From a virus: a stretch of 41,286 bases of DNA. The stretch's first letter is position 1; the number at the start of each line of letters is the position of its first letter. The translations under genes were made by a program, and so were the position numbers. The notes under the pieces are model-generated. The model searched no databases and was not told the origin of the DNA. It saw nothing but the letters and a program-made list of their open reading frames with translations. This document shows, piece after piece, positions 1 to 9,000 of this stretch. Where the stretch lies: IMG/VR virus record IMGVR_UViG_3300047462_000747, positions 1 through 41,286 of that record; one strand, written 5' to 3'.

Positions 1-61
1 ATGGGTGAAAATCGCAAAAGAAAAATCATTAAAAATCAATTACTTAGAATCAAAAACAAAT
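1..61. other. A-rich sequence left of the att core, probably another integrated element
   Basis: No gene is visible. The stretch is A-rich and lacks a tRNA 5' half, so the sequence left of the tRNA fragment is not the original tRNA locus. The simplest reading is the far end of a second element integrated in tandem at the same tRNA. Confidence 0.4.
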
Positions 62-106
62 CTACGAACCAAGGGGTCGTGGGTTCGATTCCTGCCAGCC
101 GCACCA
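62..106 (+). tRNA. 3' half of tRNA-Arg(ACG); attachment-site core
   Basis: This is only the 3' part of a tRNA. The anticodon loop CTACGAA (anticodon ACG) is at 62-68, followed by the 3' strand of the anticodon stem CCAAG, a 5-nt variable loop, the T arm (GTGGG, loop TTCGATT, CCTGC), acceptor strand CAGCCGC, discriminator A and CCA at 104-106. The matching 5' half is absent: bases 1-61 are A-rich and do not form a D arm or acceptor strand. Tyrosine-recombinase elements commonly integrate in a tRNA 3' half and leave such a fragment. The 3' end of an integrase gene lies 40 bp downstream, which fits. It is not a functional tRNA. Confidence 0.85.
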
Positions 107-124
107 GTTTTATGCTTTAAGATC

Positions 125-155
125 AACGGGTTAGATCATTACGATCTAGCCCGTT
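125..155. terminator. Hairpin between tRNA fragment and integrase end
   Basis: Arms at 125-137 (AACGGGTTAGATC) and 143-155 (GATCTAGCCCGTT) pair over 13 bp with one G-T pair around the loop ATTAC. The plus strand continues TGTCTTT. The hairpin overlaps the original integrase stop codon (TAG on the minus strand, 146-148). It could terminate transcription from either side. Confidence 0.55.
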
Positions 156-188
156 TGTCTTTGTGTGGGTGACTTTTGGGTGAGTCGC
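146..188 (-). pseudogene. Severed 3' end of the tyrosine integrase gene
   Basis: Read on the minus strand from the GTCGC repeat, this piece continues the frame of the integrase fragment that ends at 39056 on the other side of the prophage. Joined across one copy of the repeat, the codons read N-A-E-R-L-T-Q-K-S-P-T-Q-R-Q-T-G followed by TAG at 146-148. The tail with a KSPT motif resembles the C-termini of this integrase family. The Mu-like phage therefore cut off the last 11 residues and placed them 38.9 kb away. The tandem TGGGTGA words at 166-172 and 177-183 on the plus strand are this coding sequence. Confidence 0.85.
184..188. repeat. 5-bp target-site duplication, left copy (GTCGC)
   Basis: GTCGC directly abuts the TGT terminus of the prophage and is repeated at 39052-39056. 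Mu-type transposition duplicates 5 bp of target. Confidence 0.88.
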
Positions 189-237
189 TGTAACGGCGCG
201 TTTGCTTTTGCACTGATTTGCGCCGCTTTCTGCACAC
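189..237. repeat. Phage right end with transposase-binding motifs
   Basis: The terminal TGT is followed by two tandem motifs, GCTTTTGCAC (205-214) and GCTTTCTGCACA (225-236). The first sits at the same distance from the tip as the motif at the other end, in inverted orientation. In Mu such sites are bound by transposase A to assemble the transpososome; binding here is inferred from position and repetition. Confidence 0.75.
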
Positions 238-238
238 G

Positions 239-1030
239 CTAGAACAGCCCGACAGGCTCTGCTTTGCGATCCCAACTGTAGATAATCAACTCCTTCCTGG
301 CTGCTGCCTTATCTCCACCGCCAACGGTATAAGCAATATCAACCGTATCCATTTCAAAGCCTTTGAACGCTTCCCGGATGTCTGGATGATCATTCAAGGA
401 TACGATGGCCTTACCTTTGATCTCCCGCAGTACAGCCGCCATCTGGACATACTGGTCGTACCCAAATTCAACGCCATATCCTGCCGTTCCCCAATATGGC
501 GGGTCTAAATAGAAAAATGTATGTGGCCGGTCGTATTTCTTGATGCATTTCTGCCAATCAAGATTTTCGATGTAAGTTGCTGCCAGGCGCAGATATGCAC
601 TGCTAAGGTTTTCCTCAATGCGCAATAGATTGATTGGCGGCTGTGTCGAGCATGCACTCCAATACTGATTTTCTACGCTGCCGCTGAAGCTGTGATGCTG
701 TAGGTAGAAAAACCTTGCAGCGCGTTGAATGTCGGTTAGCGTTTCTGGCGGCGTATCTTGCGTCCACCTGAACACCTCCCGGCTGGAAAGCGCCCATTTG
801 AATTGCCGGACGAACTCTTCCAGGTGGTTTTTAACGACGCGGTACAGGTTGACTAATTCCCCATTGATGTCATTTATGACTTCCACCTGGGCTGGATGAC
901 GCAGAAAATATAAGGCCGCACCGCCCGCAAATACTTCTACATAGCAGGTATGGTCTGGAAAACGGTTGATAAGGGTTTCGGCAAGACGACGCTTGCCGCC
1001 CATCCATGGAATTATCGGTGATGCTGACAT
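239..1030 (-). CDS. D12-class DNA N6-adenine methyltransferase (Dam-like)
   Basis: This 263-aa protein transfers a methyl group from S-adenosylmethionine to adenine N6 in DNA. Visible motifs: PWMGGKR at residues 8-14, the SAM-binding motif EVFAGGAAL at 32-40, INDIN at 52-56, and the catalytic DPPY at 176-179, in the order of the Dam/D12 family. It is the last phage gene; its stop codon is 50 bp from the right terminus, the position where Mu carries its mom DNA-modification gene. A role in protecting phage DNA from restriction is therefore likely, but the target sequence cannot be read from the protein. The ATG at 1030 has AAAGG about 7 nt upstream. No Com-like regulator is visible just upstream. 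Confidence 0.92.
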   Translation of the reverse strand: MSASPIIPWMGGKRRLAETLINRFPDHTCYVEVFAGGAALYFLRHPAQVEVINDINGELVNLYRVVKNHLEEFVRQFKWALSSREVFRWTQDTPPETLTDIQRAARFFYLQHHSFSGSVENQYWSACSTQPPINLLRIEENLSSAYLRLAATYIENLDWQKCIKKYDRPHTFFYLDPPYWGTAGYGVEFGYDQYVQMAAVLREIKGKAIVSLNDHPDIREAFKGFEMDTVDIAYTVGGGDKAAARKELIIYSWDRKAEPVGLF

Positions 1031-1181
1031 TACGAACCTTTTGTTTAACGGTGTGATAGACTGCCGCCCGCTGTGTACACGGTCGGGAGTCTTTGCTTGG
1101 TTCGCAGCCCTTAACTGCTTATTGAGGGCGGCTGCGGTGTTGACGCACCGTCGCCGTCGCTCTCGTTTTTAACGCTTTCTG
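1031..1181 (-). other. Intergenic gap upstream of the methylase
   Basis: This is about 150 bp with no supported gene. It contains three CGTTAAA/TTTAACG heptamers in or at its edges (1044, 1168, 1218). A short frame encoding an acidic tail runs through it, but no credible start could be assigned. Confidence 0.4.
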
Positions 1182-1601
1182 TTAGATCATCGCGATCAAT
1201 TGTGCCGCCCGCGCTGCCGTTAAACACGGCGTAGACGCTGGCACGGTTTGCAAGTAATTCATCGCGTCGATTAGGTCGGGATCGGTTGAAACGACGTCAT
1301 ACCCCGCCGAAATACACATTTCCAAAACATGCATAAAGGCGACAACTCTCGCATCCGTGTTTGCCAATTGGAGGATTGCCGTCCGTTCGGCCTCCGTAAA
1401 CATCCGATACCACTTATATGCATTGCACCTGGTGGGCAATCCTTGCAGCGCGCTAGGCGCTGTAAAAACGAGGCAAGCCCATCCCTGCCCCGCCCATATT
1501 GGTTGTTCGCCGCTTGGACAGGATGGCGGCGCTTGATCTGTTTCGCGTGTAGGGTCAACAATCGTTGTTGGCCGACCGCAGTTGTCATAGTAGTAGCTCA
1601 T
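1182..1601 (-). CDS. Small phage protein after the tail fibre, possible fibre-assembly factor
   Basis: This 139-aa protein is not recognised with certainty. It begins with a Tyr-rich segment and a Cys/Pro-rich stretch around an IWAGQGW motif. It ends in a helical region with a conserved-looking block, YKWYRMFTEAERTAI, common to small proteins encoded right after tail-fibre genes in many prophages. The ATG at 1601 is one base after the stop of the fibre gene and is preferred to a TTG 9 bp upstream. Position suggests a fibre chaperone or accessory tip protein; this is inference from neighbourhood. Confidence 0.6.
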   Translation of the reverse strand: MSYYYDNCGRPTTIVDPTRETDQAPPSCPSGEQPIWAGQGWACLVFTAPSALQGLPTRCNAYKWYRMFTEAERTAILQLANTDARVVAFMHVLEMCISAGYDVVSTDPDLIDAMNYLQTVPASTPCLTAARAAQLIAMI

Positions 1602-1602
1602 A

Positions 1603-2832
1603 TCAGGCAACTTTCACCCATTCTTGGTTATTTGCGACGGAATAAATATGGTTTGCTCCCGCCGCTGTCGTTGAGGCTCTGCGCGAACTTGGCAAATACA
1701 TTTGCGCCGTATTTTCAGTAGAAGTTACTATCTGTGCAGTCCCTAGCGATGCCGTCGTAGCAGTCACATAATTACCGCCCAGGTACACCGTAGCCGATGC
1801 ATAACTTTGATTTGCCACCCCAGGCGTCATAAACGCAGGGACAAGGAACCAGGTGTTTAAATCTGCCGACATGGCAGCAGAACCGTTTTGGAGTCCTTGC
1901 CCATTTTCGACGGCGAAACACGGAACGATCCACCGCCCATTGGCGTAACTACAATTTGTAGCCGCAGGATATGGCAACAGGACAGGCCGCCAATTTGCGC
2001 CGCTGTTGTTGGATACCCAGGCAATCGAACTGCTCGCAATCACAGCAAGAACATTTCCAGCGCCATCGCTGCAAGCCCCGGTAATGTTTGACTGCCCCCA
2101 AGGCGCTCCAAATGAAGATGACCAAGTTCCAGATGCGCCGGTCGGTGAAGACTGCACACCGCCGCATCCCATTCCAGTTACGCCAAACAGCAGGAATTGG
2201 CTTCCAGTCCATAACATCGGCGAACCGTATGAATACGGCGCGCCAGCGATGCCAGCAATATTAGAAAAGCTAGGGTTTGCCGCATTGGTAGATATCGCAA
2301 GAGCGCCCCAGCTAAATCCGCCAGCAATTACGGTGCCTGATGGGTTTGCAACAAGTTGACCGACTGGCGCGGATGTACCGCCAGCAGTAGCCCACGGCCC
2401 AGCGGGGTTAGCCGCGTAAATCGGCGAAGGATTTGCCCCTTGTGGTGTGGCGACGAAGACGGTGCCGTTATAGACCACACCGTATGGGTTATTCAAGTTG
2501 GGGTGCGTCGTGGTATTCCACGATACGCCATTATTCAGTGAATATATCAACGCTGAAGTGCCGCTGGTTCCGCCCACGCCGACAATAGCGGTGCCATTGG
2601 TCGCAAGAAGTTGCCCCGCCCCACCCAGCGCGCCACCTGTTACGGTTGAGCGTAAAGTCGATGTGAAAGTACCGACGCCAGGCATTGCCATTGAAAACGC
2701 CTGATACAAAGCCCTTGTGATAATCGAGTTGTCACAGCGCATCCAGGATGGATCGTTAATGTTTCCAACAGCCTGAATGATTGATGAAACGGGAAGAGAT
2801 GAAAGAAACTGCGAAGCGTTACCTACACTCAT
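1603..2832 (-). CDS. Tail tip/receptor-binding protein with Asp-box-like repeats
   Basis: The protein is 409 aa, low in charge and rich in Gly, Ser, Thr and Asn. Repeated units of the type S-x-N-x-G-x-x-W (YSLNNGVSW, WVSNNSGANW) and motifs such as MSADLNTW resemble the Asp boxes of sialidase-like beta-propellers. An N-terminal helical segment could attach it to the tail. It lies at the distal end of the tail operon where host-recognition proteins are encoded. The ATG at 2832 overlaps the preceding TAA (TAATG) and has GGAGAA 4 nt upstream, so it is chosen over a TTG further up. Enzymatic activity is not implied; carbohydrate binding is an inference. Confidence 0.7.
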   Translation of the reverse strand: MSVGNASQFLSSLPVSSIIQAVGNINDPSWMRCDNSIITRALYQAFSMAMPGVGTFTSTLRSTVTGGALGGAGQLLATNGTAIVGVGGTSGTSALIYSLNNGVSWNTTTHPNLNNPYGVVYNGTVFVATPQGANPSPIYAANPAGPWATAGGTSAPVGQLVANPSGTVIAGGFSWGALAISTNAANPSFSNIAGIAGAPYSYGSPMLWTGSQFLLFGVTGMGCGGVQSSPTGASGTWSSSFGAPWGQSNITGACSDGAGNVLAVIASSSIAWVSNNSGANWRPVLLPYPAATNCSYANGRWIVPCFAVENGQGLQNGSAAMSADLNTWFLVPAFMTPGVANQSYASATVYLGGNYVTATTASLGTAQIVTSTENTAQMYLPSSRRASTTAAGANHIYSVANNQEWVKVA

Positions 2833-3632
2833 TAAATTCTCCAATCGCCAAGTGAGGCGTCGTAAGTGAATACCTGATGAAAGTTGCGTACATTCAGGTT
2901 CAAAGTCGTATATCCCATGACGGTTTTGCCGTTACCGAGCAACGAGCAATTAGCCTGTGAAAAGTTAGATTTAACGTCCATGATTTCCACTGGATCGCCG
3001 TCGTTGGGGTTGGGCGGAAACGTGATGTTGAATGCACCATTGGTCAAGGTGTCGGCCTTGATGCGATCACCCGCTAGAGCCGTATAAGCGCTGTTCTTTG
3101 TGGCCCACATGATATTGGCAGGGATAGGCGGCGATAACGCCACTAGGCCATCGTTAAACGTGCCGCTGCCGCCCATCACAACAGCATTGAGCGTCAGCGC
3201 ACCGGTTGCCGCGTTGTAGGCGGTGATCTGCGCGCCGACATATTTGGCAGGCGTGGCCGTCGATGCGACAGTGACGAAAGACCCGACAACGAATGCTTTA
3301 TTGACCTGAATCGCAATCGTCAACGGCCCCAACGCAATGACGACCGGCGTCGTCGTGGTCGCGTTTGTACCTGGTGCGGCAGCGGCACTTGCCGCGCTCG
3401 CTGCTGCCGCATTTGCCTGCGCCGTCGCCAATGTGACCTGTTGTTGTGCCTGCGATACTTGCTGCGCCGCAGATGTCACCGAATTGGAAGCGGTGTTCAA
3501 GTTTGCCAGCATGTTTATCATCAGGTCGCTGATCATTTTCAGCAGATTGACACGGAATCCGCCCGCCTGCATATCGTGCGATGTCGTGCCATCGTCCGAG
3601 TAAGTATTTCCGTTCACGGTGACTTGTGTCAT
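2832..3632 (-). CDS. Tail fibre/tip protein with Ala-rich coiled coil
   Basis: The protein has 266 aa. Residues 1-25 look folded; residues 30-90 form an Ala/Gln-rich helix (SAAQQVSQAQQQVTLATAQA and following) likely to trimerise. After an Ala/Pro/Thr linker, the C-terminal 150 residues are beta-rich and end in FTYDASLGDWRI, a type of ending seen in short fibre or tip proteins. It starts at an ATG overlapping the previous stop (ATGA), so it is translationally coupled to the gene upstream. A structural role at the tail tip, linking the hub to the propeller protein encoded next, is inferred from order and composition. Confidence 0.65.
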   Translation of the reverse strand: MTQVTVNGNTYSDDGTTSHDMQAGGFRVNLLKMISDLMINMLANLNTASNSVTSAAQQVSQAQQQVTLATAQANAAAASAASAAAAPGTNATTTTPVVIALGPLTIAIQVNKAFVVGSFVTVASTATPAKYVGAQITAYNAATGALTLNAVVMGGSGTFNDGLVALSPPIPANIMWATKNSAYTALAGDRIKADTLTNGAFNITFPPNPNDGDPVEIMDVKSNFSQANCSLLGNGKTVMGYTTLNLNVRNFHQVFTYDASLGDWRI

Positions 3633-4486
3633 AGCAGTTCCTTGAATTCAAATGCTTGTTTGTTCTGGTTGAAATAGGGATTTTCGATAGGGTTCAATGT
3701 CCGCATCCGGCTTAGGAAGCGACGGCGCAATGCATGCACTGTGTCGTCGGGGTCGTGGATGTACATCACTTCTTGATCAATACCGGCGCGGCGCGTGATC
3801 TCGAAAGCATTGGTCATTGCTTCGTCCGTCGCCATCCAATCGAATGACACCTTGGCGACGCGGTACGGCAAGCGAACATCGAAATATTCAGCGCCGCTAA
3901 TCGCTTCATCGACGACCGTCTTGGTTTCCCATGCCAGCGAATTGCTGTAGCTCATGTTGTTGGTCGGTTGCCAGGCCGGGCCAATGAACAAGCGTCCGGC
4001 CTGCACATAGCCTGCCAGGTTGGTCGTATCGTTCAACTCGATCCGCCAATACTGCACGACCTTACTTGTCGGCAGGATGTGCGTTAAAGACGTCGTGTAA
4101 CCGGCGATTTGCTCTTGCGTGTATTGGCCTGTCCAAAAATTATCGTCTTCCCATTCCAGCGACGAATAGGGATAAACCTGCGGCCACACTGGCAACCAAC
4201 CAGAATCATAGGCAAGCGTGGCATAGGCAGAATCAGGCGAAGCCGTGATGCGATAGGTCGCACCGAGCGACAGATTGTGATTGGTCAAATTCACCAGGCG
4301 CGTGTTTTTGCTGGTGCCGAGATTGATGTCGATCCGCGTGCTTGTTAAAGCGGTGTCCGTTGTGCGCGCAACTTGACCAATCAAACGGCGCTGCAAGTTC
4401 GTCAGCGGTAGCGACGCGACCCATGAACCATTGGACAGCATTGCCGTATCGACGCGATTTGGAAAGCCCAACATGATATTGCCCAT
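3629..4486 (-). CDS. Distal tail/baseplate protein
   Basis: This 285-aa protein has no catalytic motif. It has a beta-rich make-up with many aromatic residues (WLPVWPQVYPYSSLEWEDDN, YWRIEL, WQPTNNM) and a conserved-looking phrase DPDDTVHALRRRFL near the end. Proteins of this size and style sit between the tail hub and fibre genes of transposable siphoviruses. It starts at ATG 4486, 1 bp after the stop of the 510-aa hub gene, and overlaps the next gene by ATGA. The call of structural tail protein is firm from context; the exact position in the tip is not. Confidence 0.65.
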   Translation of the reverse strand: MGNIMLGFPNRVDTAMLSNGSWVASLPLTNLQRRLIGQVARTTDTALTSTRIDINLGTSKNTRLVNLTNHNLSLGATYRITASPDSAYATLAYDSGWLPVWPQVYPYSSLEWEDDNFWTGQYTQEQIAGYTTSLTHILPTSKVVQYWRIELNDTTNLAGYVQAGRLFIGPAWQPTNNMSYSNSLAWETKTVVDEAISGAEYFDVRLPYRVAKVSFDWMATDEAMTNAFEITRRAGIDQEVMYIHDPDDTVHALRRRFLSRMRTLNPIENPYFNQNKQAFEFKELL

Positions 4487-4487
4487 G

Positions 4488-6020
4488 TCAGCCCCACACC
4501 GTCACAGTGGCGCTATTCGATGCGTAGTCGGCTTCGATGCCCAACACACGCACCAACTTGCCGTTATTCATGCCGAAGCGATTAACCTGGACGCCGACCA
4601 CTACACCGAGGTCAAGCGCCGCTATAGTCGGCTGGTCGAGTTTGACATTGACCGTATAGAAATTGCGCGCCACCCCGAAGATGCTCAATACCCGCGCACT
4701 TTCCGCCTGGGCGTCTGCCTGGTGTATCAGCAAAGTGTCTCTTGTCATCGCTGGGGACCATTGGTACTTGACCGGGATCGTCAAGTCTTGCGCGACCGCA
4801 TTTAACGATGGCTGGCCGATCACCAATGCCCGCGCAGGCGTCACCGATCCGGCCACACCACTGGTTTGCGTCGTGTAGTTCCGTGCGTAGGTCAGCGTGA
4901 CGCTATAGGCGGGAATGCCGTTGTTGTTGTCGTTGCTGCGCACGCGGTCGATGTCCTTGACCGATTCCAGGGAAAACGTTGCAACGGGCGCACCGCTCGG
5001 AATATCAAGACGCCCCATGCGCAGCATGCCGAGCCGGTCAAAGCCGAAATAAGCGCCGATGCTCGGTGCAACCGCGTCCATGATATTCAGGCCGGTCGAA
5101 TCGTCTTGTACCCATACACCACATTCCGCGCTGTTCAATGCGTCTAGCGCGACCACGTCTGCCGCTGAGATGTCCGCAGCAGTCAGCCCCATGTCTATTG
5201 CGATCTGTTGCAGGATTTGCGCGCAAGTGCGATTCGCTGCGGTTGCGCCTTGCGATGCATCGCAAGTGATTTGCCCCGCTGGAGTTGAACCCAGGCGGAA
5301 ATAGCCGCCAGCAGGATACACGCAATATTGCCCTGCTGCGGGCGCAATGGATTCGACGGCTGCTGCCGACGTATAGTCCGGGCCTCTGGTCAATGCGACA
5401 CCGCAATCGTAGACATTGGAAACCGTGGCGATTGCGCCGTCGTGTACCTGGTATATCAACAAGCTGGTGTTGCACAGGATAGGCGCGAAATTTAACGCCG
5501 TGCCGTACAAGCGCGGCACGGCAGCGCCAGCAATATCTGCGGTGCCGTCTTTCCCTGCTGGCAGGACATTGGTGCCGCCGTAGCGGTGACGGCATAGCAG
5601 CATGTCTAGCTCTAGCTGGCGGTCGCGCAGGATGATAGACAGGCTTTTGTATGTGATTTCAGCCTGTTGCATCGTCAGTCGTTGCGCGACGGTGAAGGTG
5701 CTATACGGCTGCGACGGATCGCCGACCAACAGGCGCAGCTTGCGCTTATCCAGGCTATAGCCCAACACATAATCCAGTTCGCCGTCCACGTTTTCCAGTT
5801 CGCAGGTGCCGTATGCAACCTGCGACTGGCCGCCTGTCGTGGCGTCCTGGTACATCATGCGCGTAAGGCTACCTGGTTGCGTGAGACGCGGCAGATAGGC
5901 CGTCGATGCTGGTGTGTCTGTTGGTTGCGTCACGTAATTGCCCGATGAAAAATACAAGGTATTCACGGTGCCAACGGCATCGACCGCGCAATCAACTTCC
6001 ACAAGGTAAATCATGGTCAT
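4488..6020 (-). CDS. Tail hub/tip structural protein
   Basis: This 510-aa protein is encoded immediately after the tape measure, the usual place of the tail-tip hub. The N-terminus (MIYLVEVDCAVDAVGTVNTL) reads like a beta-strand domain, followed by repeated beta-rich segments and a final domain ending SATVTVWG. There is no lysozyme or peptidase motif. GGAAC lies about 5 nt before the ATG at 6020; a second ATG two codons on is also possible. It probably forms the ring on which the fibres assemble and through which the tape measure leaves, based on synteny with long non-contractile tails. Confidence 0.65.
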   Translation of the reverse strand: MTMIYLVEVDCAVDAVGTVNTLYFSSGNYVTQPTDTPASTAYLPRLTQPGSLTRMMYQDATTGGQSQVAYGTCELENVDGELDYVLGYSLDKRKLRLLVGDPSQPYSTFTVAQRLTMQQAEITYKSLSIILRDRQLELDMLLCRHRYGGTNVLPAGKDGTADIAGAAVPRLYGTALNFAPILCNTSLLIYQVHDGAIATVSNVYDCGVALTRGPDYTSAAAVESIAPAAGQYCVYPAGGYFRLGSTPAGQITCDASQGATAANRTCAQILQQIAIDMGLTAADISAADVVALDALNSAECGVWVQDDSTGLNIMDAVAPSIGAYFGFDRLGMLRMGRLDIPSGAPVATFSLESVKDIDRVRSNDNNNGIPAYSVTLTYARNYTTQTSGVAGSVTPARALVIGQPSLNAVAQDLTIPVKYQWSPAMTRDTLLIHQADAQAESARVLSIFGVARNFYTVNVKLDQPTIAALDLGVVVGVQVNRFGMNNGKLVRVLGIEADYASNSATVTVWG

Positions 6021-6030
6021 AAGATGTTCC

Positions 6031-9000
6031 TTACTTCGCCGCTGCCAAAACAGCTTTTTTCTTGATACCGTCTAACGCGGAGTTCGATCTATCCAGTCTC
6101 GCCAGTAGCGCCTGGTAACCAGCGGAATGCAGCGTCACCAACGCCTGCAATTGCCTGACTTGTTCATTGAGTGCCGCAATCGTGGCACCGTCATTGCTGG
6201 CCGACCTGGAAGGCGCAGGCGCGTTAAAGTAGCGACGGATAGCCGCCATTGCTGGCGCATCGATGACGCCTTCGCCCTCGTGCAACTCGGCGCGATAGCC
6301 GTCGAATGGCACACGCTCCAAGCCGTCAGCATGCGAGCCGTCTAATTGCATCGTCGCATCCGCATCCTTGATGTTTGGCCGACGCGAAGGGCCAGGGCCA
6401 CCAGTCTTGTCTGGTGCCGAAACGTTACTAGCGCCGGTGTTCGCATGCGCCGCCGTGTTGGCCGCTTGCTGCGCAGCGATATTGATCGCCTGTTGCGCAA
6501 GTGCTGCCGCAACCGCTGCACCGATGCGCGTATCAAGCGTATTCAACGACGCCGTGATAGTCGCCAGGGCCGTAGGGATCGCCACCACAGCGGTGGCCTG
6601 ATCGGCCAGTTGCTTTTGCAGATCGGCTTGCCATTTCTTCGTGACGTCCTGTATCCCGGTTAGCTGGTCGTTCGCCTTGGTTTGCAAGTCGTTCAACTGC
6701 TTTTGCAAATCAGCCGACATCTGGAACCCGGCTTGCGTAATCGACGACACCGATGCATCGCCTCTGCTGCCTAGCGAACTCAATGCCTGTTGCACGCTCT
6801 GGAAAATAGCGTCGTACTGCGAACCGGACGCATAGTAAGAACGGCTTTGCGTCAGATAGTTGTTTGCATCGTTCTGCAACGCCTTGGCTGCGGTGGCGTC
6901 CCCATTCTGCGCTGCGGCCAGTGTGGTTTGATATTGCTGTTGCGATGCTGCCAGCTTCTGCTGATTCGACAGCGGGGACAGTTCGCTGGTCAGCAAAGAC
7001 TGCGCGTAAGTACCCAGGCTCTTGAACGTCTGCGACAACTGATTGGCGGCTTGCTGCGCTGCCTGGTATGCCTGCTGTTGCGCCTGCACCTGCGTCTGCA
7101 ATGCCGAATATTGGTAGTTGTAGGACGCCATGATTGCGTTCTGCAAATCCGAAGCGGCAGAGATGCGCGCAGTCAGCGACGAACTGGACGTGTCGTCGGC
7201 TATGCCGTCAAAGGCCGTTTGCGCTGTATTCACGTTGTCGTCAAGGTGCGCGCCCATGTCGTAGCCGATGCCGTTTTGCGCAACGGTCTGCAATGAGCCG
7301 GCAAGCGACTTTTGCAAAGTGCCAACCTGATCCATTTGCTGTGTAATCGCGCTCATCGCATCGGCTGCGCCGGTGCTGGCCGTCTGCAATGCGTTGGCAT
7401 GGTCAACGGCATCCGAAAATGCGCCGGACAGGTTTAGCAGTTTGCCGACCAGCGTTTGTCCCCCCGTCGTGCTTGTATCGATGCTGGCAACCAGTTGACG
7501 AAAGCCGTCCTTGGTCGCTGGCATCTTCAATCCCAGTGCAGTAAATTGCGCGTTCAAGTCTTTCATTTCAGCGGCTGATTGCTCGGCGGGTGAAAAGAAG
7601 TCTTTCAAGTAATCAGATAGGCCGCTACTCAATTGCGACGTACCGCCCGCGCCCTGGATCATGGCCGAAGTCAGGCTATTGCCGTTGAGCGCAACGTCGT
7701 TCATTGCCTTTTGAATCGACAACAGGTTTTGATACAACGTCACCATGTCAGCGGCAGAGCCAGTAAACGCTTGAATGATCTGGCCGATACCGCTCACGAC
7801 GGAATTGGTCACCAGGCGCAACTGCGGCGACAATCCTCCGGTGCGTGTGAATAGCTGTGTGGTTTCGGTCGTCACCGTTTGCGCGGCGACTATGGTTTGT
7901 CGTTCAATCTCTGTTGCGATGTCGCCTTGCTTGTTCACGATGTCGGTGAAGCTGACCGCAGTCAACCCTAAGCCTTGCATGGCGACGTTGGCTTGTTCAA
8001 CGCCGGTCGCGACACGAACAAGGGTCGTTAAATACCCTTCGCCGACTTGCGCAAACTGCGACAAGTTCGGCAACAGGTTTTGCGATATCAGCGAATTGAC
8101 AATCTTGTCTGTCGTCGCAGACAGTACGGAATTTAACGCCGTGGTCAACGCAGTGCCAGTCAATCCTTGCAACGATATGTTGGTCTGAATAGGGATATTG
8201 GCAACCGCTTTGCCGACATCGGTTGCACTGCTACCGATAGCGGTTGCAGCAGCCTGTAACGTCGATTCCAGCGACGAAAATATCAATGCGAACTGTTGCG
8301 ACGTTTGCGCAGAAGCTGCTTGCGTCACCTGCGAATCGCTATTGCTGCTCTCGTGGAACCAGCCGCCATCTACGTGCGTGTTGACGGTCGCGTAGTCGTC
8401 AACGCCCTGGCCCTGCGCGAGCGCCCCAACCGTCCCCGACAACTGCAAGCCGCTATCAATCACCGATTTGGAAGTGCTACCCCCGAAAAAATTACTGATG
8501 CGATTGGTCAGCCCGCCCAACAGATTATTGATCGCGCCACCAACGACATTCCCAAGCAAGCCATTGGTCAAGCTATCGACAGCAGTTGTCAGCGCCCGAC
8601 TGGTCGCAGAACTTGTCTTGCCGGTTTCAATGCCCATGTTGGTGCCTGATATGCCCTGCCCTTGCAAGATGTTGGACACGCCATTGATGCCGTTCTCAAT
8701 AGCTTGCAACGACGTCGCCATCTGACTGGTCAGCGGCAGCAACGCGCCGGAATTGTTGACAAGCAGTTTCATGCTGGCCGCGATGGAATCGCTTTGCTTC
8801 TGCGCATCGCCGTAGCTTGTGCCTGTGCCTTGCGCGGCCTGCTGTTGCGCGGCTGAATTTGGATCGGGCGCGCTATCACCGCCGGTCTTGACGACAAAGC
8901 CCAGCCCGACCATTACAGCGGCCATAGCGGCCATGCGCGCCCAGGCGGTATAGGGATCACCCATCGATTGATTTGCAACGCCAGCAGCAGCCGCAGAGTT

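Noticed and set aside
166-183. Tandem TGGGTGA words next to the att core read as integrase arm-binding sites
   Set aside because: They are explained as coding sequence for the severed integrase tail (LTQKSPTQ on the minus strand). A dual role cannot be excluded but is not needed.
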